A stretch of 64,000 nucleotides of DNA, taken from positions 496,001 through 560,000 of the forward strand of contig NZ_CAOS01000003.1 in NCBI RefSeq assembly GCF_000315365.1. Direction: 5' to 3'. This stretch comes from Desulforamulus hydrothermalis Lam5 = DSM 18033. GTDB taxonomy: Bacteria; Bacillota; Desulfotomaculia; Desulfotomaculales; Desulfotomaculaceae. The position numbers were made by a program, and so were the translations under genes. Each line of letters opens with the position of its first letter. Position 1 is the stretch's first letter. Below, in pieces: positions 44,540 through 53,727 of this stretch. A model generated the notes under the pieces. The model worked only from the letters and a program-made list of their open reading frames with translations, was not told the origin of the DNA and searched no databases.

Positions 44540-45718
44540 ATGGCCCGTATAGCCCGTAATAATCAGGAAGAAATAAAGAATTGTTTTATCGCCTTGCTCA
44601 ACCGCCCCTGGGTGACCAAGGCGGATGACCCGGAATTATACCAGAGCATTCGCAGTCATTACCAGGAGCTCAGGGACTGGTTTCAAGAATATTGCGGTTT
44701 CAGCCTGCTGTTAACGAGGCAACTGGCCAGGCTGGAGAAATTTCCCGGCCAAGCCCATGCCTGGATGGGTTTGGAATTATTCAGTGACCCATTGGACTAT
44801 ACCCTTTTTACCTATTGTCTCTGGTACCTGGAAGGTAAAAATGAAACAGACCAATTTTTGCTCACCGAAATGATTGAAGAAATCAAAAACCATTTGATCG
44901 GCTCCCAGGTATCGCTGGATTTTACCATGTACCACCACCGTCAATCCATGTATCGGGCCCTTAAACAGTTAAAGACACTTAAGGTACTGGTGGCGGTGGA
45001 CGGGGATGAAGCGGAATGGGCCCGGGTAGGTAACGACAAAAACGTTCTCTACGAGTGCTCCCCTTTATCCCGCTATGTACTCCGGCATTTTCCGCAGGAT
45101 TTGACCACCTATCAAACTCCGGCATCCCTGGGGGAATTAGCTTATCCCGATGACCAGGAAGGACAAGTTCGCCGACGCCGACACAGGGTTTACCGCAGGC
45201 TGCTGCAGGAACCGGTGGTGCACGACTGGGAATGGAGCCAGGATGAACGCTATTACGTACTGACCCAGCGACATACCATCCTGGAACACCTGTCCGCTCG
45301 CTTTGGTCTGGAAGGCCGGCGTTACCGGGAAGGATTGATCTTTTTTCACCCCGACCACTCGGCAGAAATAGAACTTTTCCCCACCGCCAAAAACATCTCC
45401 GATCTGGTATTGCTGCTGGCAGGAGAAATCCGTCGCCTGCTGAACCAGTCGGATACCGGCATTTATACAGATGAACGCGGGTGTATCCCGCTGACCCTGG
45501 CGGAGTTGGAGGGACTGCTGCTGCGCCTGAGGGAAAGACACAAATCACTATGGAGCCAGCAATTGCGTCAAGCCAAGAGCAATGAACTGGCCCAGGAAAT
45601 ACTGGCGCACTTAACCGATTGGGGTCTGGCTACGGTAAATTCAGAGCAAATAATTTTACTTAACCCGGCCCTGGGCCGTTGGAACGGAAATTATCTAACA
45701 GATGAGGATGAGGAATGA
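44540..45718 (+). CDS. jetB: Wadjet type II subunit JetB (DUF2398, TIGR02678)
   Basis: KITE-like subunit binding the kleisin JetA. The 392-residue protein has the TIGR02678 pattern: an N-terminal helical domain (LLTRQLARLEKFPG), a mid region with YTLFTYCLWYLEG, and an acidic C-terminus. It probably forms tandem winged helices. ATG at 44540 follows AAGGGAAG. Its stop codon overlaps the jetC start by 4 bases (ATGA), so it is translationally coupled to jetC. The gene is intact. Confidence 0.9.
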   Translation: MARIARNNQEEIKNCFIALLNRPWVTKADDPELYQSIRSHYQELRDWFQEYCGFSLLLTRQLARLEKFPGQAHAWMGLELFSDPLDYTLFTYCLWYLEGKNETDQFLLTEMIEEIKNHLIGSQVSLDFTMYHHRQSMYRALKQLKTLKVLVAVDGDEAEWARVGNDKNVLYECSPLSRYVLRHFPQDLTTYQTPASLGELAYPDDQEGQVRRRRHRVYRRLLQEPVVHDWEWSQDERYYVLTQRHTILEHLSARFGLEGRRYREGLIFFHPDHSAEIELFPTAKNISDLVLLLAGEIRRLLNQSDTGIYTDERGCIPLTLAELEGLLLRLRERHKSLWSQQLRQAKSNELAQEILAHLTDWGLATVNSEQIILLNPALGRWNGNYLTDEDEE

Positions 45719-48700
45719 TGCGCAACCGCTGGCAAATGAATCTGGCCGGTATTTTTAATTTCTGGTATTACACCGATGAAGTTCAGTTTAAGTTAAGCGA
45801 TGGCCGCCTGGTCCTGCGGGGGGCCAATGGTTCCGGCAAATCCGTAACCATGCAAAGCTTTTTGCCGCTGGTGCTGGACGGCAATAAACGCCCTTCCCGT
45901 TTAGATCCCTTTGGTTCCAAGGATCGCAAGATCGACTATTACCTGCTGCTGGAGCCGGATAGCGGTATTCAAGACCGGATTGGTTATCTTTATCTGGAAT
46001 TTTATCACCCGGAACAACAGCGCTACCTTACTATTGGTATTGGGCTTAGGGCCCGCCGCAATGCCAACACCGGTTTCTGGGGCTTTGCCATCACGGATAA
46101 CCGTCGCATCGGCAAAGATATTCTGCTTTATGAAAGGGACTACAGCCAAGGACAAGAGCAAAAGATCCCTCTCACCCGTTCCCGGTTGGAGGATGTCATC
46201 GGCGAAGGCGGACAAGTGGTCACCGAGCAAGGTAAATATATGGAAATGGTCAACAAACTGCTCTTTGGCTACGGCGATTTACAATCCTTCCAGGAGCTGC
46301 TGGACTTGCTGATTCAACTTCGCAGTCCAAAACTGTCCAAGGATTTCAAACCCACCACCATTTATGAAATATTAAGTAACGCCCTGCCTCCTCTGCAGGA
46401 TGATGAACTGCGCCCGCTGTCGGAAGTCATGGAGGATATGGACCAGATTAACGACCGCCTGGAGGAGGTCTGCCTGCACCGCCGGGAAGCAGAAAAACTC
46501 CAGCAGGTGTATAACCGCTACAATAAATACCTGCTCTACCACCAGTCCAGCCAACTGCTGCAGGCCAAAAGGCAGTGGGACAACCAGCAGAGCAGCACCC
46601 AGGAACTGGAGGCTAAACTGCAAGAGATCTCCCGCTCTTTACAGGAACGAAACGAGCGACTAACAGAACAATCCACCAAACTCCTGGAGGTTAATGCCCG
46701 GCACCAAGTGCTTGCTGCCTCGGAGGTGCTGGAAAAACGGCATGAACTAAACCGGCTGCGGGAGGAAAAAGAGAGAACCAACCGGCAGGCCGAACGGCTG
46801 GCCAAAAGCCTGATGTACTGGCAAGGTAAACAAAAGGAATACCGGCGGGATCAAGAGAAGTACACCGCTGAAGCGGCGGAATATACCACCAGGCAGCAGG
46901 CGACCCTGGCTGATTTAGAAGACATTGCCCGGGAATTTGATTTTTCCCGGCATGATGTGTACCACCGCCGGTGGGATCGGGATATGCCCCGGGAATTCAA
47001 TCAGTGGCACAACTGGCAGCAGGATTTGTCCGAACAGGAGCGGCAAATTAACCAAGCGCTGGAAATAGCCCGTCGGGTGGATCACAAAAAGTATGAGCGG
47101 GATCTGGCGGAGCGGGAAGTGGGTAATGCCCGTCAGCGGCGGGATACCGCTGAAGAATCCTACCGCTTTGAAGAAGAAAACTGCGACCTGGTGCAAAAAT
47201 CCTACCAAGAACAAATCTTTGCCTGGCGCAAAAATTTACTGGAACTTCATCTTAGCGATGAGGAACTACAAAAAACTCTGCACCGCCTCTCCCTGTTCCC
47301 GGAAGTCTCCTACGAATCCATCAAGGAACCAATGCTGGAGGCCTTCGACCACCGTTATTTGGATTTGCAAAAACAAAAGGTGGCACTGGAGCAACAAAGA
47401 GACCGACACCAGGAAGAACAGAATCAACTCCGGGCAGCCTGGCAGGAATGGAAAAACCATAAGGAGCCGGAACCGCCCCGTTCCGCCGCCCGGGAGCTGT
47501 CCCGCCGCCAGCGCGGCGAAGGTGCCCCCCTCTATGCACTATGCGAGTTTCGCGAAGGGGTTAGCGAAGAACTTAAAGCCTCCCTGGAAGCGGCCCTGCA
47601 GCAAAGCGGGTTACTGGATGCCTGGGTCAGCCCCCAGGGACTGGGTATCCTGGGGACTAATGAAGAGGAAATCTGGATTGCTCCTAATCCACAATTCTTT
47701 GGTTACACCCTGGCTGATTACCTGTACCCCACTCCCCCGGAGGATGGCTCGCTGAAAGCTGAAATCATTGACCAAATCCTCCGCACCATCAGCCTGGGAG
47801 ACATCAGCAGCGGGGATAATGTGGGTGCCGCCGTTAACGAGCAGGGCTATTTTCGCCTGGGAGCCCTTTGCGGCAAGGCGGCGGCCAAGGAACGGGCCGA
47901 ATTTATCGGTAAAGAAACCAGACACCGCACCCGGCTGGCCGAAATGGCCCGGCTGGAGGCGCTGATGGAACAAGAACAGCAAAATATTGATGATTGTAAC
48001 CGGCAAATCCACCGGATCGAGGAGGCACTGACCCGACTGACCCAGGAAAAATCCTGCTTCCCCGCCGGTGATGAACTGCAAGAAGCCTTCTCCAGATTGG
48101 CCCAGGCCAGGAGAGAAATGGAGTCTGCCCTGGAGGAAGAAAGACAAAAGGTGGAACTTTTCCGCCAAGCATCCCAGGCCTATCAGGAGACTGCAGCCGA
48201 ACTGCACACCTTCATGCAGGGTTGGACCATTCCTAAAAATACCGCCGGCCTGACCGCTGCCCGGGATCAACTGCAAACCTATCGCCAGCTGCTTGGTGAA
48301 CTGCATTCCCACTGGTCCAGCTACTGCATGAGCCAGGCAGCTTTAGACCGGGCCCTGGCTGGATTGGCCGAAGCAGCAGAAAAGATTGCCGAGGAAACCG
48401 ATGAACTGGCGTCCCTGCGAGAAACCTTACACCAAATTAACGCCCAAATCTCAGCCTTTGAACAAGCCCTTAAAGATTTGGGCATTGAGGATATCGACCG
48501 GCAACTAAGAGAACTGGAGCAGCAACGGGATGCATTGCAAAGGGAAATTAATGCCCTGGATAAAGAAATTCGTCAGCTAGAAAAAGAGCAGGGCATCGAG
48601 GAAAGCAGGCTGTCCGCTGCCCGGGAACTGTTAAAAGAAAAAGAAACTGCCCTTAACCAGGCTCGGCAGGCCTGGCTCTGCGAATGGAACCGGCGGTTGG

Positions 48701-49800
48701 TGGCAGATTGGTCAGAAGTCACCGTTTCCGAAGCCAACCTGCCCGGTTTATACCGTGTGGCTCAGCAGGTGCTGCAACAATATCGGGATGAAAAATACCT
48801 TCAGAAGAGCAAGGATAGCATTACCAACGACCTGTTTCTGGCCTTCCAGGAATGCCGCGGCAATCTGCACCCCTACGGACCTGAGCTGATGCTGGACGAA
48901 GAGCACCGGCGGAACCTGGTGCTGTTTATGCGGGACCGGCATAATCCCTTGCCACCCCAGGCCCTGGTACAGGAACTGAAAACCACTGAGGAAGAGCAGC
49001 GATTGCTTTTAAGCCAAAAGGACCGGGAACTGTATGAGCAGATTATCATACACAGTGTAGGGAAAGCCATTCGCTATAAAATACTGCGGGCCGAACAATG
49101 GGTGCAGCAAATGAACCGGCTGATGGAACAGCGGGATACCTCCAGCGGCCTGCGCTTACACCTCAAGTGGGAACCCAGGCCGGCCGCCAATGAAAAGGAA
49201 CTGGATACCCTCCAGCTGGTTAATTTATTAAAGAAAGACCCCCAAATGCTGCGAAATCAGGAAATAGAACAAATGATTGAACACTTTCGCTCCCGCATCA
49301 CCTGGGCCAAACAGGAGGCAGACCAGCATGATACCCTGCGCCAGTGGATTTACCGACTGCTGGATTACCGGGAGTGGTTCCGGTTTACCCTCTATTATGA
49401 AAAGGGCGAGCAGTCTCGCAGGGAACTTACCGACAGCCGTTTCAATGCCTTAAGCGGCGGTGAAAAGGCCCTGTCTATGTACATCCCATTGTTTGCCGCC
49501 ACCTATTCCCGCTACAACGACTGTCGACCGGAAGCCCCCAAAATTATTTCCCTGGACGAAGCCTTCGCCGGTGTTGATGATGAAAACATGCGGGATATGT
49601 TTGGGCTGTTAACCCAACTGGATTTTGATTACATGATGACCAGCCAGGTTCTGTGGGGTTGTTATGATACAGTACCAAAGCTGTCGGTTTATGAAATCTA
49701 CCGTCCCAAAGATGCCAGGTTTGTGACCTTGATTCAGTATTACTGGAACGGCTTCCGGCGTATGCTGGTGGATGAAAGTATGGTGGAGGAGAATGCTTGA
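45715..49800 (+). CDS. jetC: Wadjet type II subunit JetC (SMC-like ATPase, TIGR02680)
   Basis: Motor of the Wadjet complex. The 1361-residue protein has an N-terminal ATPase half (Walker A GANGSGKS, G36 to S43), a very long coiled coil (about 230-500 and 750-1100, rich in Glu/Gln/Arg/Leu) with a hinge-like globular part around 590-720, and a C-terminal ATPase half with the signature LSGGEKALS (about 1245) and Walker B KIISLDEAFAGVDD (about 1275-1288). All ATPase motifs are intact. Overlaps jetB by 4 bases and jetD by 8. Confidence 0.95.
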   Translation: MMRNRWQMNLAGIFNFWYYTDEVQFKLSDGRLVLRGANGSGKSVTMQSFLPLVLDGNKRPSRLDPFGSKDRKIDYYLLLEPDSGIQDRIGYLYLEFYHPEQQRYLTIGIGLRARRNANTGFWGFAITDNRRIGKDILLYERDYSQGQEQKIPLTRSRLEDVIGEGGQVVTEQGKYMEMVNKLLFGYGDLQSFQELLDLLIQLRSPKLSKDFKPTTIYEILSNALPPLQDDELRPLSEVMEDMDQINDRLEEVCLHRREAEKLQQVYNRYNKYLLYHQSSQLLQAKRQWDNQQSSTQELEAKLQEISRSLQERNERLTEQSTKLLEVNARHQVLAASEVLEKRHELNRLREEKERTNRQAERLAKSLMYWQGKQKEYRRDQEKYTAEAAEYTTRQQATLADLEDIAREFDFSRHDVYHRRWDRDMPREFNQWHNWQQDLSEQERQINQALEIARRVDHKKYERDLAEREVGNARQRRDTAEESYRFEEENCDLVQKSYQEQIFAWRKNLLELHLSDEELQKTLHRLSLFPEVSYESIKEPMLEAFDHRYLDLQKQKVALEQQRDRHQEEQNQLRAAWQEWKNHKEPEPPRSAARELSRRQRGEGAPLYALCEFREGVSEELKASLEAALQQSGLLDAWVSPQGLGILGTNEEEIWIAPNPQFFGYTLADYLYPTPPEDGSLKAEIIDQILRTISLGDISSGDNVGAAVNEQGYFRLGALCGKAAAKERAEFIGKETRHRTRLAEMARLEALMEQEQQNIDDCNRQIHRIEEALTRLTQEKSCFPAGDELQEAFSRLAQARREMESALEEERQKVELFRQASQAYQETAAELHTFMQGWTIPKNTAGLTAARDQLQTYRQLLGELHSHWSSYCMSQAALDRALAGLAEAAEKIAEETDELASLRETLHQINAQISAFEQALKDLGIEDIDRQLRELEQQRDALQREINALDKEIRQLEKEQGIEESRLSAARELLKEKETALNQARQAWLCEWNRRLVADWSEVTVSEANLPGLYRVAQQVLQQYRDEKYLQKSKDSITNDLFLAFQECRGNLHPYGPELMLDEEHRRNLVLFMRDRHNPLPPQALVQELKTTEEEQRLLLSQKDRELYEQIIIHSVGKAIRYKILRAEQWVQQMNRLMEQRDTSSGLRLHLKWEPRPAANEKELDTLQLVNLLKKDPQMLRNQEIEQMIEHFRSRITWAKQEADQHDTLRQWIYRLLDYREWFRFTLYYEKGEQSRRELTDSRFNALSGGEKALSMYIPLFAATYSRYNDCRPEAPKIISLDEAFAGVDDENMRDMFGLLTQLDFDYMMTSQVLWGCYDTVPKLSVYEIYRPKDARFVTLIQYYWNGFRRMLVDESMVEENA

Positions 49801-51082
49801 CTATTTGCGCCAGCCTTGTTTTGAGAAACTGTTTAACCTGGCCAGGAAAAAGATCCAATCCTTAAACGGTCTCCGGGGTACGGTTACTCTGGACAACCTT
49901 TCCCCGGTGGACCAGGACCTGATCAGCGGTTTTCTGGGCAAGAACTGTTTGGGGCGGACCAGGCTAAAAATCCCTTTGCATGAAATAGATGAGGTTCTGA
50001 AAAACAGCCCCCTGGAAATGGGACTATACCCTTTCCTGGAACTATATTTTAATGAAAGAATTCTGACCAGCCAGGAAATTTACGCAACCCGGAAATACCG
50101 TTGGTCCCGGTTTTTTGCCCAACTGCAAGAACAAGCCCAAACCCCGGTAACCCAAGACTGGTTGGCTCAACTTTGGCAAGGGACCGGCAGAGGCTACCGC
50201 ACCCTGCTGGCCCTATACCAGGATAACCCGCAGGCTGCCCTTGATGAGGCTTTCATCTGCGTAAAAGCACTGGATTACTTAGCCACCCATCCCGGTGAGA
50301 ATTTACGCATTCCTGTTTTTGCCGCCAAATTAACCGGTGACCCCCATGCCCTGGACCTGGAAAACTCGTTGGGGCGGCTACTTTATTACGGTCTGCTGCA
50401 CTTCTTGGACAAGCCGGAAACAGACTATACTGCCGAAGGAAAGCGCACCCTGTTCCGGGAGGCCGGGCTTTTGGACGATGATGTTTCATCCAATGTGCTG
50501 GCAGCCGGCCTGCGCGTATGCCAGGCTGACCCCAGGTTTACCGTTTTTGATGTGGCCAATGCCACCGGCAGCCCTTTAATTTTACCCCTGCGCTTTCTGG
50601 CAATGCCCACCCGCTGGCAACCCGGACAAAAAATTTATATGACGGAAAACCCGGCGGTATTCAGCACCATTCTGGATGTCTGCCCTGCTGCTTTCTTACC
50701 CCCAATCATCTGCGGCAGCGGCCAGCCCAGTGTGGCGGCCCTCACCCTGTTAGACCAACTTGTCCAAGCCGGATGCATTATTTGCTACAGCGGGGACTTT
50801 GACCTCAAAGGACTGGAAATTGCCATCCGCCTGGCTCAGCGCTATAAACAAAATTTTCGGCCCTGGTGTTATGATAATGAAACCTACCTGGGGGTACCCC
50901 ACGGCAAACCGGCGGCTGCCAATCAAATAAACAACCTGAGAAAGCTTGATGTCCCTTGGGACAAGCAATTGGTTCACCGCATGTCAGAGAGAAAGTTGTT
51001 CGTTTACCAGGAATCCTTTATAGATAAACTGATAAACCAATTCAACAACCGGCACCTAAAGCTCGCCATCACCAAAGAGTGA
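49793..51082 (+). CDS. jetD: Wadjet type II nuclease subunit JetD (DUF2399, TOPRIM)
   Basis: Topoisomerase VI-like nuclease that cleaves the DNA extruded by JetABC. The 429-residue protein has an N-terminal DNA-binding region and a C-terminal TOPRIM domain. The acidic residues look intact: E285 in YMTENPAVF and D335/D337 in SGDFDLKG. ATG at 49793 follows GGAGGA and overlaps the end of jetC by 8 bases. No inactivating change is seen, so the whole JetABCD set appears functional. Confidence 0.92.
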   Translation: MLDYLRQPCFEKLFNLARKKIQSLNGLRGTVTLDNLSPVDQDLISGFLGKNCLGRTRLKIPLHEIDEVLKNSPLEMGLYPFLELYFNERILTSQEIYATRKYRWSRFFAQLQEQAQTPVTQDWLAQLWQGTGRGYRTLLALYQDNPQAALDEAFICVKALDYLATHPGENLRIPVFAAKLTGDPHALDLENSLGRLLYYGLLHFLDKPETDYTAEGKRTLFREAGLLDDDVSSNVLAAGLRVCQADPRFTVFDVANATGSPLILPLRFLAMPTRWQPGQKIYMTENPAVFSTILDVCPAAFLPPIICGSGQPSVAALTLLDQLVQAGCIICYSGDFDLKGLEIAIRLAQRYKQNFRPWCYDNETYLGVPHGKPAAANQINNLRKLDVPWDKQLVHRMSERKLFVYQESFIDKLINQFNNRHLKLAITKE

Positions 51083-51182
51083 ACCATAAGAAGCACGCCG
51101 GGGGGCATCTGTTAATGTACAACAGCAGTGATTTATACTGCCGCCGCTCCCACCCGCTCATCGCTATAGGTGCTGTACAGGC

Positions 51183-51238
51183 AATAATAAAAGCCGGAAT
51201 TGCTTATTTTATTACAGTAATCCGGCTTTTATTATATT
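51183..51238 (+). terminator. Terminator of the jetABCD operon
   Basis: AATAATAAAAGCCGGA (51183-51198) pairs with TCCGGCTTTTATTATATT (51221-51238) with an inner AATTGC... loop; a T-rich tail follows. It lies 100 bases after the jetD stop. Confidence 0.8.
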
Positions 51239-51254
51239 GTTCCAATACCTACCT

Positions 51255-51283
51255 GGGGTGTGTAAATATTTTCGTGTAAATGG
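51255..51283. repeat. Solo insertion-sequence end (IS256-type terminal repeat, probable)
   Basis: GGGGTGTGTAAATATTTTCG followed by TGTAAATGG resembles the terminal inverted repeat of IS256-family elements, which contain repeated TTTACAC motifs. No transposase gene or partner end is next to it, so it would be a leftover end. Confidence 0.4.
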
Positions 51284-51314
51284 TTTTGGTCCTTTTAGAT
51301 AAAACCGGGGCTAA

Positions 51315-51650
51315 TTGGAATATGTTTTAAAAAAACTCAAGCAAGACATTTTCAGTGATGAAACTAAGCCAAAGTTAGCTAAAAAGCTTTATGACTTTTA
51401 CTCAAATAGTAAGAAAGCAGCAGCTGGTGAAGGGGATTATTTAAAAAAGGAATTAGCCGAGGTTGACCGTCAAATTGAAAATATTGTTGATGCCATTGCA
51501 GATGGAACTGCAGTCGTTCGGGGTGATGATCCGCTTGTGGTCAAACAAGTAATCGAACGATTTGTTAAAAAAGCCATAATAAAAACAGACACCATCGAAG
51601 TAAATCTCATGGTGTCTGTGCATACGACTGGTGGAGGCGGGGGGAGTTGA
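51315..51650 (+). pseudogene. Large serine recombinase, C-terminal fragment reading into ssrA
   Basis: The open frame encodes 111 residues that match the C-terminal coiled-coil and tail region of large serine recombinases (KLYDFYSNSKKAA, DRQIENIVDAIADG, VVKQVIERFVKKAIIKTDTI). The catalytic N-terminal domain and the recombinase core are missing. The last codons (VHTTGGGGGS) are encoded by the 3' end of the tmRNA gene on the other strand, overlapping it by 22 bases. This is what is expected if the element had integrated at the ssrA 3' end. Not functional as a recombinase. Confidence 0.75.
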
Positions 51651-51978
51651 ACCCACCGTCCGAAAGAGCAACCACAACAGGCTCTACGAGCGTAGACTAT
51701 GCTTTAGATTTCGCTCCGTTGGCGGCCACAGTCAGCCTCCGCTGTCGCTATCCCGGCAGTCTTAGCTATAGCCCTCCGGGAGGCAGGCTATAGAGCATCC
51801 CGCTGATGTGACCCCCTAATCCCGCACCGCGGGCGCAGCAGGTAGGAGGTTAGCTGAATTAAGCAGCTAAAGCGTATTCTTCGTTGGCAATTATTGTTTG
51901 TTCACCGTTTTACGGGCTGGTGAGATCCCGGCTCGCTCCTCTTGCCATTGCATCCCCCGTCGAAGCCATTTCGCCCCC
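51629..51978 (-). ncRNA. ssrA: tmRNA (transfer-messenger RNA)
   Basis: The minus-strand 5' end GGGGGCG pairs with CGCCTCC before the encoded CCA at 51629-51631, forming the tRNA-like acceptor stem; GGTTCAACTCC is the T-arm region. The tag reading frame (51859-51888) reads GCC AAC GAA GAA TAC GCT TTA GCT GCT TAA, i.e. ANEEYALAA, a Clostridia-type degradation tag ending in LAA. Length is 350 nt. It lies 38 bases after smpB on the same strand, the normal partner order. Confidence 0.96.
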
Positions 51979-52016
51979 TTGTAATATTAATGCTGCTTGC
52001 CAACATAGGTTGATGT

Positions 52017-52505
52017 TTATATTTTTTGCCGTTCCCGCAATGCCCGATCCATCTCCCGTTTGGCATCCCGGGCGGCAATATCCTGCCGTTTATCGTAGGA
52101 TTTTTTGCCTTGGGCCAGCGCCAGTTCCACTTTTACGCGGCCTCTGGGGTTAAAATAAACTTTCAAGGGTATCAGGGCCAGCCCCTTTTCCCGCACCTTG
52201 CCATAAAGACGCAAAATTTCCTGCTTATGCATTAACAACCGGCGGGTTCTTTTAGGCTCGTGATTAAACCGGTTGCCCTGCTCATAGGGGCTTATATGCA
52301 TATTGTATAACATCATTTCACCGTTTTCAACCCGGGCAAAACTGTCTTGCAGGTTAGCCCTGCCGGCCCGCAGGGATTTTACTTCGGTGCCTGTCAGGGC
52401 AATACCCGCTTCGTGGGTTTCCAGTATATGGTATTCATGCCGGGCCCGGCGGTTTTCCGTAATGGTTTTAAATACCTTGGCGGATAATGCAGGTTTAGCT
52501 GCCAT
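52017..52505 (-). CDS. smpB: SsrA-binding protein SmpB
   Basis: Binds tmRNA and brings it to stalled ribosomes for trans-translation. The 162-residue protein has the full family pattern: [13 protein letters not shown] at the N-terminal side, [21 protein letters not shown], and the basic C-terminal tail ([20 protein letters not shown]). ATG at 52505 follows AGGGGTG. The gene stands immediately before ssrA, so both parts of the system are together. In many Firmicutes rnr (RNase R) precedes smpB; here an HD-hydrolase gene does. Confidence 0.97.
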   Translation of the reverse strand: MAAKPALSAKVFKTITENRRARHEYHILETHEAGIALTGTEVKSLRAGRANLQDSFARVENGEMMLYNMHISPYEQGNRFNHEPKRTRRLLMHKQEILRLYGKVREKGLALIPLKVYFNPRGRVKVELALAQGKKSYDKRQDIAARDAKREMDRALRERQKI

Positions 52506-52526
52506 AAAATAACACCCCTGACAGAT

Positions 52527-52558
52527 AAAGCCCAGTTCTCGCTTGAGACTCGGGCTTT
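52527..52558 (-). terminator. Hairpin between the HD-hydrolase gene and smpB
   Basis: AAAGCCC and GGGCTTT pair around an 18-base stretch that contains an inner CTC/GAG stem. T-tract on the minus strand is short. Confidence 0.55.
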
Positions 52559-52629
52559 ACACAATTGCAATCTTTTAGCAAGTAAATATATTATAACAAA
52601 CCAGCCTCATCTGTCAAGATTAAGTTGCT

Positions 52630-53181
52630 TTAAAGACCCAATTGTTCTGCAATATCCTGCATGGCAGCCAAACTTAGCCCTAAAAATTCTTCCAGCTTCA
52701 GGCCCAATTCGCTGCAAGAACGGATTTGCTCCCGGTTGGCACCCCGGGCAAAGGACTTTTCATGCATGCGGTTAATTAAAAATGCTACATCAATGGCGGC
52801 CAGCTTTTTCTCCGGCTTTATCAGAGCGCCGGCCACAATCAGCCCGGTGGTGGGATCAGCCGCATACAGCGCTTTATCCATTAAGCTGTTGCGGGGCAGG
52901 CCGTGCCTTTCATTATGTACCTTAACGGCATACACCACTTCTGCCGGCAGGCCCAGTTCCTCCAGCATTTGGGCGCCTACCAGGCTGTGCCGTGCCGGGT
53001 CATCCTTGGTTTCGTCATAATCAATATCATGCAGCAGTCCTGCCAGGGCCCAGTTTTCCTGATCTTCGCCAAAATGCCGGGCCAGCCGCCGCATAACCGC
53101 TTCCACCGCCAGGCAGTGATTAAGCAGGTTTTTATTCTTGAGGTTCTGTTTCAGCACTTGAAGTGCTTCCTCCCGCTGCAA
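52630..53181 (-). CDS. HD-domain (HDIG-type) phosphohydrolase, substrate unknown
   Basis: This 183-residue protein has an HD domain (LLNHCLAVEAVMRRLA, metal motif LLHDIDYDE, then HNERHG). It resembles the short HDIG proteins of Clostridia that hydrolyse nucleotides or other phosphate esters; the actual substrate is unknown. TTG start at 53181 behind AAAGGGGATT. The end of the preceding thioesterase gene overlaps this start by 50 bases, so the two form an operon. Second alternative starts further in are possible. Confidence 0.8.
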   Translation of the reverse strand: MQREEALQVLKQNLKNKNLLNHCLAVEAVMRRLARHFGEDQENWALAGLLHDIDYDETKDDPARHSLVGAQMLEELGLPAEVVYAVKVHNERHGLPRNSLMDKALYAADPTTGLIVAGALIKPEKKLAAIDVAFLINRMHEKSFARGANREQIRSCSELGLKLEEFLGLSLAAMQDIAEQLGL

Positions 53182-53614
53182 TCTGTAATCCCCTTTCTGT
53201 TTTTATAAATTTAGCGGTTGCCCGGGCCACCTGGGTGCCGTCGGCCAGGGTTACTTCCGCAGCCATGTGCGCTATGCGTCCCCGGTCGGCCTGCAGCCGG
53301 GCGGTAACCACAATGGGTTCACCAATGGGCACCGGTTTAACATAGCGTACGGTCATCTCCACCGTCATGGCGGGCATGCCCCTGCTCCAGAGCCAGTGTG
53401 CCATCACTTCATCCATTATGGTAGAAAGCAAACCGCCGTGCATCACATTAAGCCACCCGGAATGTTCCGGTTTTGGTGTAAAGGTGGTATAACAAATATC
53501 TTCTTTATGTTTAATGGCCAGTTTAAGCCCGATGGGGTTGTTTTTACCACACGCAAAACATTTATTTACCTCCTGCCACTGTCGGCTGTTATACAGGTCT
53601 TGATAGCTTTGCAT
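53132..53614 (-). CDS. PaaI-type hotdog-fold acyl-CoA thioesterase
   Basis: This 160-residue protein has a short cysteine-containing N-terminal stretch (CFACGKNNPIGLKL) and a hotdog domain with the family core HSGWLNVMHGGLLSTIMDEVMA (PaaI/YdiI class) and VRYVKPVPIGEPI. It should hydrolyse an acyl-CoA; the natural substrate is unknown. ATG at 53614 follows GGGGGTGA; the frame is open further upstream but without a better site. It overlaps the HD-hydrolase gene by 50 bases at its 3' end. Confidence 0.82.
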   Translation of the reverse strand: MQSYQDLYNSRQWQEVNKCFACGKNNPIGLKLAIKHKEDICYTTFTPKPEHSGWLNVMHGGLLSTIMDEVMAHWLWSRGMPAMTVEMTVRYVKPVPIGEPIVVTARLQADRGRIAHMAAEVTLADGTQVARATAKFIKTERGLQIAAGGSTSSAETEPQE

Positions 53615-53692
53615 ATTTGTCACCCCCATGAAAGTTTCTTCATTGTATTTTACTAAACTATGCGGCATCTGGCAAGAAAATGGGCTTTAATG

Positions 53693-53720
53693 GAAAAGCC
53701 GGCCCAGCGGCCGGCTTTTC
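53693..53720 (-). terminator. Terminator of hppA
   Basis: GAAAAGCCGGCC pairs with GGCCGGCTTTTC around a 4-base loop, just downstream of the hppA stop codon on the minus strand. Confidence 0.85.
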
Positions 53721-53727
53721 ATGCTTA

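Noticed and set aside
50690-50740. Loss of the JetD catalytic glutamate in CGSGQPS
   Set aside because: The TOPRIM glutamate is more likely E285 in YMTENPAVF, followed by the DFD pair; GSGQPS is a separate conserved loop.
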